NCBI GenBank assembly: GCA_900544225.1
Contig: UQUD01000058.1
Span: 1 to 11,832 of the forward strand
Reading direction: 5' to 3'
Source: an uncultured Collinsella sp.
GTDB lineage: Bacteria; Actinomycetota; Coriobacteriia; Coriobacteriales; Coriobacteriaceae
Length of the DNA: 11,832 bases
The notes under the pieces were generated by a model that was not told the DNA's origin, searched no databases, and saw only the letters and a list, made by a program, of their open reading frames with translations. Positions 1-6,964 of this stretch are shown here, piece after piece (position 1 is the first letter of the stretch; each line of letters opens with the position of its first letter). The translations under genes were made by a program, and so were the position numbers.

Positions 1-272
1 ATTGCGCGGGCGGCTGCGGTCGCACCTGCGGGGGTCGCGCCGTCGCCCGCCAGTACGCCGGCCGGGCAAATCGCCACGACACCCGTCACGCGACCCGGTT
101 CGCCCGAGCACTCGTACACGTAATACGCCGCGCCCGGATCTTTGAGCATAAGCCCGTCGGCGATGGCGTCGCGCAGGGCGTCGTTGCTGCTCAGGATACC
201 GCCCATCTGCGGCAGCGCTTCGAGCACGCGGTCCTGAGCTGGGCGGATGCAGGGAAACGGAAGTGCTTTCAT
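1..272 (-). CDS. DUF1015-like protein, N-terminal part (runs off the left edge)
   Basis: The reading frame starts at an ATG at 272 (minus strand), has no stop and leaves the window at base 1, so 90 residues are visible. A weak AGGA ribosome binding site lies about 8 bases upstream. The start reads MKALPFPCIRPAQDRVLEAL, which resembles the PF..IRP opening of DUF1015 proteins. Further on, a short helix ending in DGLMLKDPG is followed by YYVYEC and GRVTGVVAIC, like the family's YxVYR...GRxxTGxV stretch. The usual ALPYDV segment near the N-terminus is not seen, so this is a divergent or shortened member. Its function is unknown. It lies 39 bases past the ancestral stop of the M20 remnant on the same strand and was probably co-transcribed with it. 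DUF1015 genes are, as I recall, often found beside serC/serA, which fits this location. The family call is moderate; the frame itself is firm. Confidence 0.6.
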   Translation of the reverse strand, partial: MKALPFPCIRPAQDRVLEALPQMGGILSSNDALRDAIADGLMLKDPGAAYYVYECSGEPGRVTGVVAICPAGVLAGDGATPAGATAAARA

Positions 273-311
273 GGGCGGTCCTAACGCGCGAGTCGGTTTG
301 TTCGCGGCTTA

Positions 312-829
312 TTATGCCCCAACTTGGACGCTTGCGTCCCAGAGCGTGTTGTCAACAAGCGCGATGAGTACGTTCTGGCAGCGAACGATATCGGCATGGG
401 CCCCGGCTCGTTGGGCTTATGCGCGAGCACCAACGAGCCGGGGCCGTAGCTCATGCAATTGCGGTTACCCGGCTTGCCGGCAATGACGGCGGTATCGGTG
501 CAGCCGGTAAAGAAGCCGACGGTCGTGTCCGCGTTCCAGCCATCGCCTAGGGTGACGGTATCCATATGGCAGATGTAGACGAGCCGCGCCTCGCCGCTCG
601 CGCCCGGCACGGTAATCATAAGGTTGCAGCGCCCGGGGAACACTTCGAGCTCGCGTATCTCTGCGGTGTCCAGCACGGGCGAATCGAGTTTGGCAACATA
701 TGTCTCGACCAGGTCTTTGATATGTTGTTCGATCTCGAGCTCATACGCGCCGGGGTCTGAGCTGTCAATCTTCACAAGCTCCTGCGCAAGCCGCCAGGCA
801 AAGTCCTCATCAACCATATGCAACTTCAC
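312..829 (-). pseudogene. M20-family metallopeptidase remnant (internal deletion plus frameshift)
   Basis: The first ~100 residues look like the start of an M20 peptidase (zinc amino-acylase/dipeptidase type): FAWRLAQELVKIDSSDP, then PGRCNLMITVPG, then VYICHMDTVTLGDGW, where HMDT is the first metal-binding motif. Within a few residues the frame jumps to what is normally the far C-terminus: TDTAVIAGKPGNRNCMSYGP followed by LAHKPNE. About 250-300 residues are missing, including the linker, the central metal ligands and the lid domain. The join lies near 515-530 and is in frame. After HKPNE the frame shifts by one base: the shifted frame reads ADIVRCQNVLIALVDNTL and ends at a TAA at 312-314, while the unshifted frame runs on to 281. 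No active enzyme is possible. The start is uncertain: ATG 817, GTG 829 and TTG 847 are all in frame; GTG 829 has an AGG-containing site about 7 bases upstream. The pseudogene call is firm; the substrate is unknown. Confidence 0.85.
399..445. repeat. Perfect 16-bp inverted repeat inside the M20 remnant
   Basis: The left arm at 399-414 (GGCCCCGGCTCGTTGG) is the exact reverse complement of 430-445, with a 15-base loop between. One arm encodes the YGPGSL motif. The other covers HKPNE and replaces the residues that in M20 proteins usually read YVP, at exactly the point where the frame shifts. The arms are coding sequence in origin, so this is a mutation scar rather than a regulatory hairpin. Confidence 0.9.
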
Positions 830-974
830 AATCAGCCTGCTTTCCAAACCGATTGTAAGCCACCTGGAAGATTCGCGACGTGCATGTTGTAGCAGTATTT
901 ACCGTTCGCAGGCTGAGCAATCGCGTTTGCCGTCCGTGCGGGCTCGCAAACGGCATAGTGGGTACGTATCTTTC

Positions 975-2024
975 ATGGACGACATGCTGTGCGACATATC
1001 TGCCTTTCGGTATCACCGGATACCTCCACAGGTCTTGGCAATAATGCCGGACCTGCCCGATTCTGCGGACGATCCGCGCAGGGAACGCCTTTGTGAGCAT
1101 CCGCTCGTCAAGCATTTCTTGGACACCCCGTTACACGTGTTGGCGCAGGGCGGCTGCGGACGTAAAGGCGGTCGCATTGTAAGACATGTTTGGAACGGGG
1201 GGAGGCCGTTTGGCTCCGTGCGGCAGACGGAGTTTGGCCTTGATGTCGCGTCCCCGCTCTTTACGCTGCTGACCCTGGCTTCCTCGGTCTCAAACGAGCG
1301 TCTGATCATGTGCATGTATGAGATGTGCGGCACCTTTACCGTGTGCAAGATTGCGCCTCAGGTAAAGTTGGCGCTTGAGCAGGCATATGGGAGCTGGTGG
1401 GGTGACGCACGGTCGGGCTGGGAAAACGTAAAGGATGCCTCGGGGAATCCAACGGACTTGTGGAAACGACCTCCCTTGATCGAGCTCTCTGACCTTACGG
1501 AGTTCGCCAATAAGATCCAGGGACTCCGCGGTGCTAAATCGTTCACACGTGCCGCGAAATGCATTACGGGGGTTGTGGCATCGCCGCTTGAGGTCCAAGC
1601 TTCGATGCTGTTTGGCCTTTCGAGGCTGCGCGGCGGCGAAGGGCTGCGCCTTACCAATAATGTCGAGATTCGCATGACGCGCAGCGCCCGCCTGATTTCG
1701 GGGCTTGATAGGCGCTACGCCGATATCTTGCTGTCAAATAAGGAGGGCAGCCGAGAGTGCCTGGTTGAATGTCAAGGTAAAGCCATTCACGGATCCATAG
1801 AATCCAAGATCTCGGACTCCGATCGAACGACGGCCCTTCAGACGATGGGATATCCCGTCGTTCTGATGACCTATGGTCAGCTGGTTGACTCCGATGCCTT
1901 CCGCGTGGTGATGGAGCTTATCATGTCCTATCTCGATATGCCGTTGAAAGACAAGACGCCGCGGCAGCAAGAGCTCGAACGGCGACTTCGTGAGGAGATT
2001 TTTATCGATTGGGCGGGAATGTAG
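975..2024 (+). CDS. AbiEi/DUF559-like protein with Vsr-type nuclease-like C-terminus (349 aa)
   Basis: The N-terminal half (about residues 5-125) has an SAFRYHRIPP opening, a PLHVL strand and a GLDVASPLFTLLTLA segment, a layout like AbiEi-type and DUF559-associated proteins. The C-terminal part resembles the Vsr/DUF559 endonuclease fold. D250 (in ADILL) is followed by VECQG at 264-268, an H at 272, an SDSDR at 280-284 and GYPVVLMTYGQL at 292-303. Candidate metal or catalytic residues are D250, E265 and Q267. Catalysis is not shown, because canonical members have E-x-D-G where this one has E-C-Q-G. A middle helix with SPLEVQAS (E206) may complete the site. The ATG at 975 was chosen because upstream codons lie antisense to the M20 remnant and read as serine-rich nonsense. 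Its ribosome binding site is poor, and a 7-bp hairpin (924-930/946-952) sits just upstream. The gene stands alone on the plus strand. The role is unknown; an antitoxin-like regulator or a nuclease are both possible. Confidence 0.75.
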   Translation: MDDMLCDISAFRYHRIPPQVLAIMPDLPDSADDPRRERLCEHPLVKHFLDTPLHVLAQGGCGRKGGRIVRHVWNGGRPFGSVRQTEFGLDVASPLFTLLTLASSVSNERLIMCMYEMCGTFTVCKIAPQVKLALEQAYGSWWGDARSGWENVKDASGNPTDLWKRPPLIELSDLTEFANKIQGLRGAKSFTRAAKCITGVVASPLEVQASMLFGLSRLRGGEGLRLTNNVEIRMTRSARLISGLDRRYADILLSNKEGSRECLVECQGKAIHGSIESKISDSDRTTALQTMGYPVVLMTYGQLVDSDAFRVVMELIMSYLDMPLKDKTPRQQELERRLREEIFIDWAGM

Positions 2025-2081
2025 CCGCGCGGGTGGAAAACGGTCGCGGAAGCTAGGGTTTTAGTTGCGAATAGCCTTCAA

Positions 2082-2298
2082 TTGCTCCTTGGAATTGGCT
2101 TGAAAAGTGCTACCTAGAGCAAGTTATTTCGGAAAATGGACAGTCAACATTAGTTTGGCATATAGAGATCGATTTTTACCTACTAAAACCCCTGATAAAG
2201 CTGTTTGTAAAAGCAGTTGTGCTTAGCGACTAGGGCCTCACTGTCGATTATCCGAAAAAACTTATTATGGGTAGCATTTTCAAAACCAGCCGGAGCAA
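2082..2298. repeat. Imperfect long inverted-repeat element (MITE-like or structured RNA)
   Basis: This fills most of the gene-free, AT-rich stretch 2025-2373. The arms are 2082-2144 and 2240-2298. The core, 2108-2144 against 2240-2276, matches at about 30 of 37 positions when one arm is reverse-complemented. It contains AAGTTATTTCGGA at 2121-2133 paired with TCCGAAAAAACTT at 2251-2263. The outer parts pair more loosely, ending with TTGCTCC at 2082-2088 and GGAGCAA at 2292-2298. The 95-base centre has no open frame of note. A second 10-bp inverted pair (GGGTTTTAGT at 2056-2065, ACTAAAACCC at 2182-2191) overlaps it. I see no target-site duplication that I would trust. It may be a small non-autonomous mobile element, or a structured region at the end of two convergent transcripts. 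Confidence 0.6.
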
Positions 2299-2303
2299 CG
2301 AAA

Positions 2304-2334
2304 TCGGCCCCCGTTTCGTGAAAACGGGGGCCGA
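2304..2334 (-). terminator. Terminator of the serC-serA transcript
   Basis: A perfect 13-bp stem (2304-2316 with 2322-2334, five C:G pairs in a row in the middle) encloses a 5-base loop. It lies 39 bases after the serA stop. On the minus strand it is followed by TTTCGTTG, a short imperfect U-tract. It is also symmetrical enough to slow transcripts arriving from the plus-strand gene at 975-2024. Confidence 0.8.
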
Positions 2335-2373
2335 ATGGGCGTCGTGGCCTGTCTGGCAGGCTTGGCGCCGACG

Positions 2374-3537
2374 CTACTTGATCACGCGCACGCGATGCAT
2401 CGACGGAATCTGCTTGAGCGCCTCGATGGTGCTGCTGTTCAGGTGCTCGTCGGTGTCGAACATGGTGTAGGCGTTCTCGCCAGCGGACTCGTTGGTCATA
2501 CGCTGCACGTTGGCGTTGTCCTTGGCGAGAATGGCCGTGATCTGGCCGATCATGTTGGGCACGTTGGCGTGCAGGCAGGCGATGCGGCTCGCGGCGCGCG
2601 CCTTGCCCATGCTGCAGGCGGGGTAGTTGACGCTGTGCGCGATATTGCCGTTTTCCAGGTAATCCTTGAGCTCGCTGATCGCCATGTCGGCGCAGTTGGC
2701 CTCGGCCTCGCCGGTGCCGGCGCCCGAGTGCGTGGTGATAAACGTATTGGGCATCTTGACGGTCTTGGGCGTGGCAAAGTCGCAGCTAAACCAGCTAAGC
2801 TTGCCCTCGCGCAGGGCGGCGTCGACGGCGTCCTCGTCAATGATGGTCTCGCGCGCGTAGTTGATGAGCACGGCGTCGGGTGCCAGCAGGTTGATTTGCT
2901 CGGTACTGATCATGCCGATGGTGTCGGCCTTGCTGGGCACGTGCACGGTGAGGTAGTCGCAGCCGCGGCAGAGGTCCTCGAGCGTGCCCACGCGCTGCAC
3001 CTCGCGGCTCAGCACCCACGCGTGCTCGACGGAAATGAACGGATCGTAGCCGTAGACATCCATGCCCAGATCGACGCAGGCGTTGGCGACCTTGGAGCCT
3101 ACGTTGCCCAGACCGATAACGCCGATGCGCTTGCCCTTGAGCTCGCGGCCCACAAAGGCCTTCTTGGCCTTTTCGGCGTCGACCTGAATCTCGGGGTCGT
3201 CGGCGTTGTCGCGCACCCAATTCATCGACTGCACGACGCCGCGGCTCGAGAGCACCAGCATGCCAAGGACGAGCTCCTTGACGGCGTTGCTGTTGGCGCC
3301 GGGGGAGTTAAAGACGACGACGCCCTTCTTGGCGTACTCCTCGACGGGGATGTTGTTGACGCCGGCGCCGCAGCGGGCGATGGCGCGGATGCCCTCGGGC
3401 AGCTCGTAGCCGTGCAGGTCGGTCGAGCGCATCAGGATGGCGTCGGCCTCCTCGGCGGTGTCCACAAACTCGTAGCCCTCGCCAAACTCGACTTTGCCGT
3501 CTTTAGTGATGTCGTCGATGGTCTTAATCTTGCGCAT
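2374..3537 (-). CDS. serA: D-3-phosphoglycerate dehydrogenase, short form with ACT domain (387 aa)
   Basis: It oxidises 3-phosphoglycerate to 3-phosphohydroxypyruvate with NAD, the first step of serine synthesis, in the cytosol. Residues 1-95 form the substrate-side domain (RSTDLHG, RCGAGVNNI, NSPGANSNAVKE). The NAD-binding fold carries GLGNVG at 142-147 and the ribose-binding Asp164. The catalytic Arg is R229 (NYARETIIDE) and His is H270 (TTHSGAGT). The C-terminal ~70 residues (ACLHANVPNMIGQITAILAK onward) are an ACT domain, the usual seat of serine feedback. The catalytic Glu found in E. coli-type enzymes is not visible: the matching stretch reads CDFATPKTV. This resembles the roughly 390-residue subfamily with a TDFP-like motif there, so it is probably a family trait. 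The start has a strong AAGGAG (3544-3549) six bases upstream. It lies 69 bases after serC and is probably in the same operon. Confidence 0.95.
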   Translation of the reverse strand: MRKIKTIDDITKDGKVEFGEGYEFVDTAEEADAILMRSTDLHGYELPEGIRAIARCGAGVNNIPVEEYAKKGVVVFNSPGANSNAVKELVLGMLVLSSRGVVQSMNWVRDNADDPEIQVDAEKAKKAFVGRELKGKRIGVIGLGNVGSKVANACVDLGMDVYGYDPFISVEHAWVLSREVQRVGTLEDLCRGCDYLTVHVPSKADTIGMISTEQINLLAPDAVLINYARETIIDEDAVDAALREGKLSWFSCDFATPKTVKMPNTFITTHSGAGTGEAEANCADMAISELKDYLENGNIAHSVNYPACSMGKARAASRIACLHANVPNMIGQITAILAKDNANVQRMTNESAGENAYTMFDTDEHLNSSTIEALKQIPSMHRVRVIK

Positions 3538-3606
3538 GAAAAACTCCTTAGCAGGTTTGGTTTAAACAGGTGGTTTGAAGTGGCTGGTCGGCCCGCGCGT
3601 TGCGGG

Positions 3607-4731
3607 CTAGTTAGATCGCGGACTCAAACTATGCTGCGCTTCGAAGTCCTTCATGTACGAGGCCAGGGCCTGCACGTCTTCCATGGTTACGGCGTTATAG
3701 ACGCTGGCGCGCATGCCGCCCACCAGGCGATGGCCCTTGACGTTTTGAATCTGGTGCTCGGCCGCGCCTGCGACAAAGGCCGCGTCGAGCTCGGCGTCGC
3801 CGGTGCGGAAGGTGACGTTGGCGATGGAGCGACTGTCGGCTTGCGTGGTGCCATGGAAAAGCTCGCTGTGCTCGAGCAGGTCGTAGAGCAGGTTGGCCTT
3901 GGCCCAGTTGCGCTCGGCCATGGCGGCAAGTCCACCGGTCTGCTCCACCCAATGGAACACCTTGCCGCACACGTAGATGCCAAAGGTGTTGGGCGTGTTG
4001 AGCATGGAGCCCTTGGCGGCCTGGGTCTTAAGGTCCAGGTACTGTGGCGTCTGCGCAAAGGCCGGGCCGTCGGCGATCAAGTCGTCGCGCACGATAACCA
4101 CGGTGACGCCCGCGGCGCCGGCGTTTTTCTGAGCGCCGGCGTAGATGAGCCCGTAGCGCTCGACGTCGAGCGGCTGCGACAAAAAGCAGCTCGAGACATC
4201 GGCGACCAGCGGCACGTCGCCGCAATCGGGCAGCTCGTGGAACATGGTGCCAAAGATGGTGTTGTTCTGGCAGACGTAGACGTAGTCGAGCCCGTCGCCC
4301 GCGGCCTCGGCGGCAATGCGCGCGTTGACGTCGGCCATGTCGGGGATGCGGTCGAAATTGGTGTCCTCGGAGCTCGCGAGCAGCATGGCCTCGCCGTACT
4401 TTGCGGCCTCCTTGTACGCTTTGTTGGCGAAGTTGCCGGTCACGACGTAGCCGGCGCGGCCGCGGCGCATGAGGTTCATGGGAATGCCCGCAAACTGCAG
4501 CGTGGCGCCGCCCTGCAAAAACAGGACACGGTAGTTGTCGGGGATGCTCAGCAGGCGGCGCAGGGTTGCCTCGGCGTCGTCGATGATCTGCTGGTACATG
4601 CTAGATCGATGGCTCATCTCGAGCACGGACATGCCGCAACCGCGGTAGTCCATCATCTCGTCGGCGATCTCGGCGAGCACGCTTGTAGGCAGCGCGGCCG
4701 GGCCAGCTGAGAAGTTGTGCACACGTGCCAT
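3607..4731 (-). CDS. serC: Phosphoserine aminotransferase (374 aa)
   Basis: It transfers the amino group from glutamate to 3-phosphohydroxypyruvate, giving phosphoserine; in many bacteria it also serves pyridoxal phosphate synthesis. It is a PLP enzyme of the class-V aminotransferase fold and cytosolic. The family opening NFSAGPAALP is at 6-15, followed by EMSHRSSMY at 38-46 and the phosphate-binding LQGGATLQF at 72-80. The cofactor-contacting Asp is in VADVSS (D178), and the Schiff-base lysine is K202 in YAGAQKNAG. Further on come NTPNTFGIY and the C-terminal LVGGMRASVYNA segment. The length matches the family (about 360-380). The ATG at 4731 has GAGGGG about 9-10 bases upstream. It is the first gene of the serC-serA pair, the same order as the flow from transcript start to terminator at 2304. 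The next step's enzyme (SerB-type phosphatase) is not in the window. Confidence 0.95.
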   Translation of the reverse strand: MARVHNFSAGPAALPTSVLAEIADEMMDYRGCGMSVLEMSHRSSMYQQIIDDAEATLRRLLSIPDNYRVLFLQGGATLQFAGIPMNLMRRGRAGYVVTGNFANKAYKEAAKYGEAMLLASSEDTNFDRIPDMADVNARIAAEAAGDGLDYVYVCQNNTIFGTMFHELPDCGDVPLVADVSSCFLSQPLDVERYGLIYAGAQKNAGAAGVTVVIVRDDLIADGPAFAQTPQYLDLKTQAAKGSMLNTPNTFGIYVCGKVFHWVEQTGGLAAMAERNWAKANLLYDLLEHSELFHGTTQADSRSIANVTFRTGDAELDAAFVAGAAEHQIQNVKGHRLVGGMRASVYNAVTMEDVQALASYMKDFEAQHSLSPRSN

Positions 4732-4769
4732 CTTCTAGTTCCCCTCGTAGTCGTTTGAACGTTCGGGAT

Positions 4770-4778
4770 ACTTTAGCA
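4770..4778 (-). promoter_or_regulatory. Possible extended -10 promoter for serC
   Basis: On the minus strand this reads TGCTAAAGT, a TG-extended -10 about 40 bases before the serC start. A convincing -35 is absent at 17 bases spacing (TCGCGC). The position would give a leader of some 30-35 bases carrying the GAGGGG site. The rest of the 4732-4872 gap shows no hairpin or leader-peptide signal that I can support. Confidence 0.35.
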
Positions 4779-4872
4779 CAGTGGAGCGCCAGGCGCGACC
4801 GCATCACGGTAAAACTCGAGTGCGCTGCTATGATTTACAGGATGGTTACATGGGGGAGGGCGGTCGTTAGGT

Positions 4873-6615
4873 CTATATCACCGGGATATACCGTGACAAA
4901 TACTCCTTGAGCGCCGGGTCGCATACATAAAGAAACGTTCCCAGCATGCCGCGCGTCATGAGAACGTAGTAGGCGTTGACGATATTCTTTCGTAGGTCGT
5001 CGTCGCTTGCCTTTTTCTTTGCGACGGTATCTTTGAAGTTTGCCTTGTTAACGCAGACGCCCCCTTTGTCGTTGTCGTAGTAAATGTCTGGCCCCAGAAT
5101 TACGAAGCCGTAGTTGAGGTCGTAGCCCTGCACCGTGTGGATGCATCCGACCTCGTTGACGGCGTTGGGGGAGTTAACCCAATCCTTTTGACTCGAGTTC
5201 CAACGTTTAGGGATGCCCTCAATGACGATGTCGAACGCGTCTTTGTGTTTCTTCGTTTCCCACTTCCACGCAAAACCTGCCGTCATGCGGGATAGACCAA
5301 CTTCCTCTTCCTTGGCTTGCTGCAGGGAACAGAAATCCTCAAATTGGTCGACGATTCCAAACTGGTATCTGGGGGTATCGCTGTCCGGATCCCCGGCTCG
5401 CGAATCGTAAGGCTCCGATGAAAAGAGTTCTTCGAATTTCATGCCGGCATGCATGTACGCCTTGTTGTCGAGTAGATCATATACAAAGTCGAGATACTCA
5501 TCGCCGCCGCGTACTCGCATTTGCGTGCTTAGGCTGAACTCTTCAGTTTCAATGCCCTCTTCTTCGAGTTGGTTAAGTCACCGCTCAAGACCGTCTCGAT
5601 TGAGGCCGGAGGCCCTGACTTGCTGCTTGGGGTCATAAAACAGATATGCCTTGTCGCAGCATTTGAATATCCAGTCAACTTGGTTGCTCGTATGCGGAAG
5701 GTCGAGACTATCACAGGTGCTATAGAAGGCCTTGATGCCGGAGCCCATGCTTAGATAATTACCCAGTCGATGTGCTTCATCGACAAGTAGGATGTCATAA
5801 CGATCATTTTTGGTTACGTCACTGGGGCTCAAGATATCGCCAGGCTTTAACCCTGGAAGGAAGTGCGTGAGTTTCCTGAGGGTCTTTTTCAGGGAATCCA
5901 TGGGGGTGACAAAACCGACTCGCAGGCCGGAAAGGTTGGGCTCATTTTTGATTTTGAACATGAGACTGATGGCGAGGATTGTTTTACCTGTTCCCGGCGC
6001 GCCATTCACGACGGTTATACGTTCTCTTTTTGAGCCGCCATGTTTTACGTCTTCATGCTCCTGTTCGAGACGTTTAAAAATCGTCTCGATCGTTTCGTAT
6101 TGGTCGGGCGTAAGCGTCTTGAAAGGCGAGAACTTGAACAGATCGGAGTTCTCGAGCTCTTCAATCGGATGAATCGCGTAGTTTTCTTCGCGAAGCTTTG
6201 TCCAGAGGTCTCGGAACTTCTGGCGATACTGAGGCCGCTCAAAATAATCGAATTGGGCATAGCCGTTGTTGGCATTGGTGACCTGGTATTTTTCGTCAGC
6301 ACAGAACAGCTCAATAAGTCGATTCTCGAACTCGAACGTTGCGGATTGGTTGAAGGTGGGATTGTCGATCAGAAGGGTCCGGTCGAAGTCCTTGTCCACG
6401 TTTGCAGCGTGTTGTTTCATACGGCGCTGGTAATTGGTTGTTTGGCCGATGTATGCCGTCTTGTTTCTGCTGTTGGTGAGAATGTAAAGGACAGGCCAAC
6501 TCTCGTCATGATGGGCTCCAGGCTTTGGCGTGCCAAAGTCCTGAAGCGATTCGCTTGTCTCAAAGGGCTGGGGTAGGGGAAGCGTGTATTGCCGAAGGGC
6601 GAACTCATTACTCAT
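4873..6615 (-). pseudogene. GIY-YIG nuclease / DUF2075 helicase fusion, split by an in-frame TGA
   Basis: One continuous frame of 580 codons encodes an N-terminal GIY-YIG nuclease domain (about 42-120: LYILTN, AYIGQT, R64/R65, catalytic-type Glu in FEFEN at 95-99). This is joined to a DUF2075, Schlafen-like superfamily-1 helicase. Helicase motifs are Walker A GAPGTGKT (205-212), Walker B DILLVDEAHR (274-283) and a YDPKQQ motif III (327-332). After the break come LSTQMRVRGGDEYL, an HTVQGYDLNYGFVILGPD motif V and NAYYVLMTRG motif VI. Codon 346 (5578-5580) is TGA. The frame is the same on both sides, so one base change explains it. The pieces are 5578-6615 (345 residues, GIY-YIG plus motifs I-III) and a C-terminal part with an ATG at 5520. 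The ATG at 6615 overlaps the preceding MazG-like gene by eight bases. Without motifs V-VI the first piece should lack helicase activity, though the nuclease domain is whole. A sequencing error is possible. Confidence 0.85.
5578..5580 (-). other. In-frame TGA that splits the helicase gene
   Basis: The codons read CGG TGA CTT AAC CAA. The 19 codons between this TGA and the ATG at 5520 continue as LNQLEEEGIETEEFSLSTQ and lead straight into helicase motif sequence. A G-to-A change from TGG (Trp) would be enough. There is no nearby ribosome binding site that would clearly restart translation at 5520. Confidence 0.85.
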
Positions 6616-6964
6616 GATGGTTCGCCTTTCTGTATTCGTTAGATGATGCGTCGACGGGGTAGCGCTCGCCATTGCGCTTGAGCTTAGACGAAAGCGCCGC
6701 TGGCAGGTCGATTTCATTTAAATCTGAGAAACGCAGAAGGAAAAGGAGCGTGTCGGCGACTTCGTCTTCGATAGCTTGGCGTTGCTCGGTGTCTTCGAAC
6801 ATTTCTGCAATGCGCTCGTCGCTCACAAAACGAAAGAGCTGAAGGAGCTCGGAGGACTCAGTTGCCATGCCGATGGCAAGCTCTTTTGGCGTGTGATATT
6901 TGCGCCAGTCGCGTGCATCACAAAAGTCCCTGACTTGTTTCGTCATGGCATCGAGCTTATCCAT
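6608..6964 (-). CDS. MazG-like nucleotide pyrophosphohydrolase (118 aa)
   Basis: It is an all-alpha NTP pyrophosphohydrolase of the MazG / dCTPase-like group, expected to split a (d)NTP into the monophosphate and pyrophosphate with magnesium. The metal-binding signature is E36-S-S-E39, followed after 28 residues by E68-V-A-D71, the family's ExxE...ExxD pattern. The C-terminal KRNGERYPV is also typical. At about 118 residues it is a single-domain form, unlike the doubled MazG of E. coli. The ATG at 6964 was chosen because GGGAGG (6974-6979) stands nine bases before it; a TTG nine bases further up would sit directly on that site. Its last codons overlap the start of the GIY-YIG helicase gene by eight bases, so the two are translationally coupled and probably act together. 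The substrate cannot be told from sequence. Confidence 0.85.
   Translation of the reverse strand: MDKLDAMTKQVRDFCDARDWRKYHTPKELAIGMATESSELLQLFRFVSDERIAEMFEDTEQRQAIEDEVADTLLFLLRFSDLNEIDLPAALSSKLKRNGERYPVDASSNEYRKANHHE

Noticed and set aside
624..974. N-terminal extension of the plus-strand gene to 624
   Set aside because: This part is antisense to the M20 remnant and translates to serine-rich sequence with no family likeness. The recognisable protein begins near the ATG at 975.
2025..2049. CCGCG/CGCGG hairpin as terminator of the plus-strand gene
   Set aside because: The stem is only five pairs with a 15-base loop, and no T-run follows directly.
2335..4710. 791-residue plus-strand open frame across serA and serC
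   Set aside because: It lies exactly antisense to two well-identified genes. Its Val/Ala/Gly/His-rich composition is the usual mirror image of a GC-rich gene, and it has no ribosome binding site or motif.
4826..4834. TGCTATGAT as a plus-strand extended -10 promoter
   Set aside because: It has no -35, and the only thing downstream on that strand is the antisense of the helicase gene.
5578..5580. TGA read as selenocysteine or as tryptophan by code change
   Set aside because: The position is not a Cys/Sec site in this family, I see no obvious SECIS-like hairpin after it, and other genes here end normally with TGA or use TGG for Trp.
6040..6576. 178-residue plus-strand open frame opposite the helicase gene
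   Set aside because: It is antisense to the GIY-YIG and Walker A coding region and has no recognisable domain or start signal.
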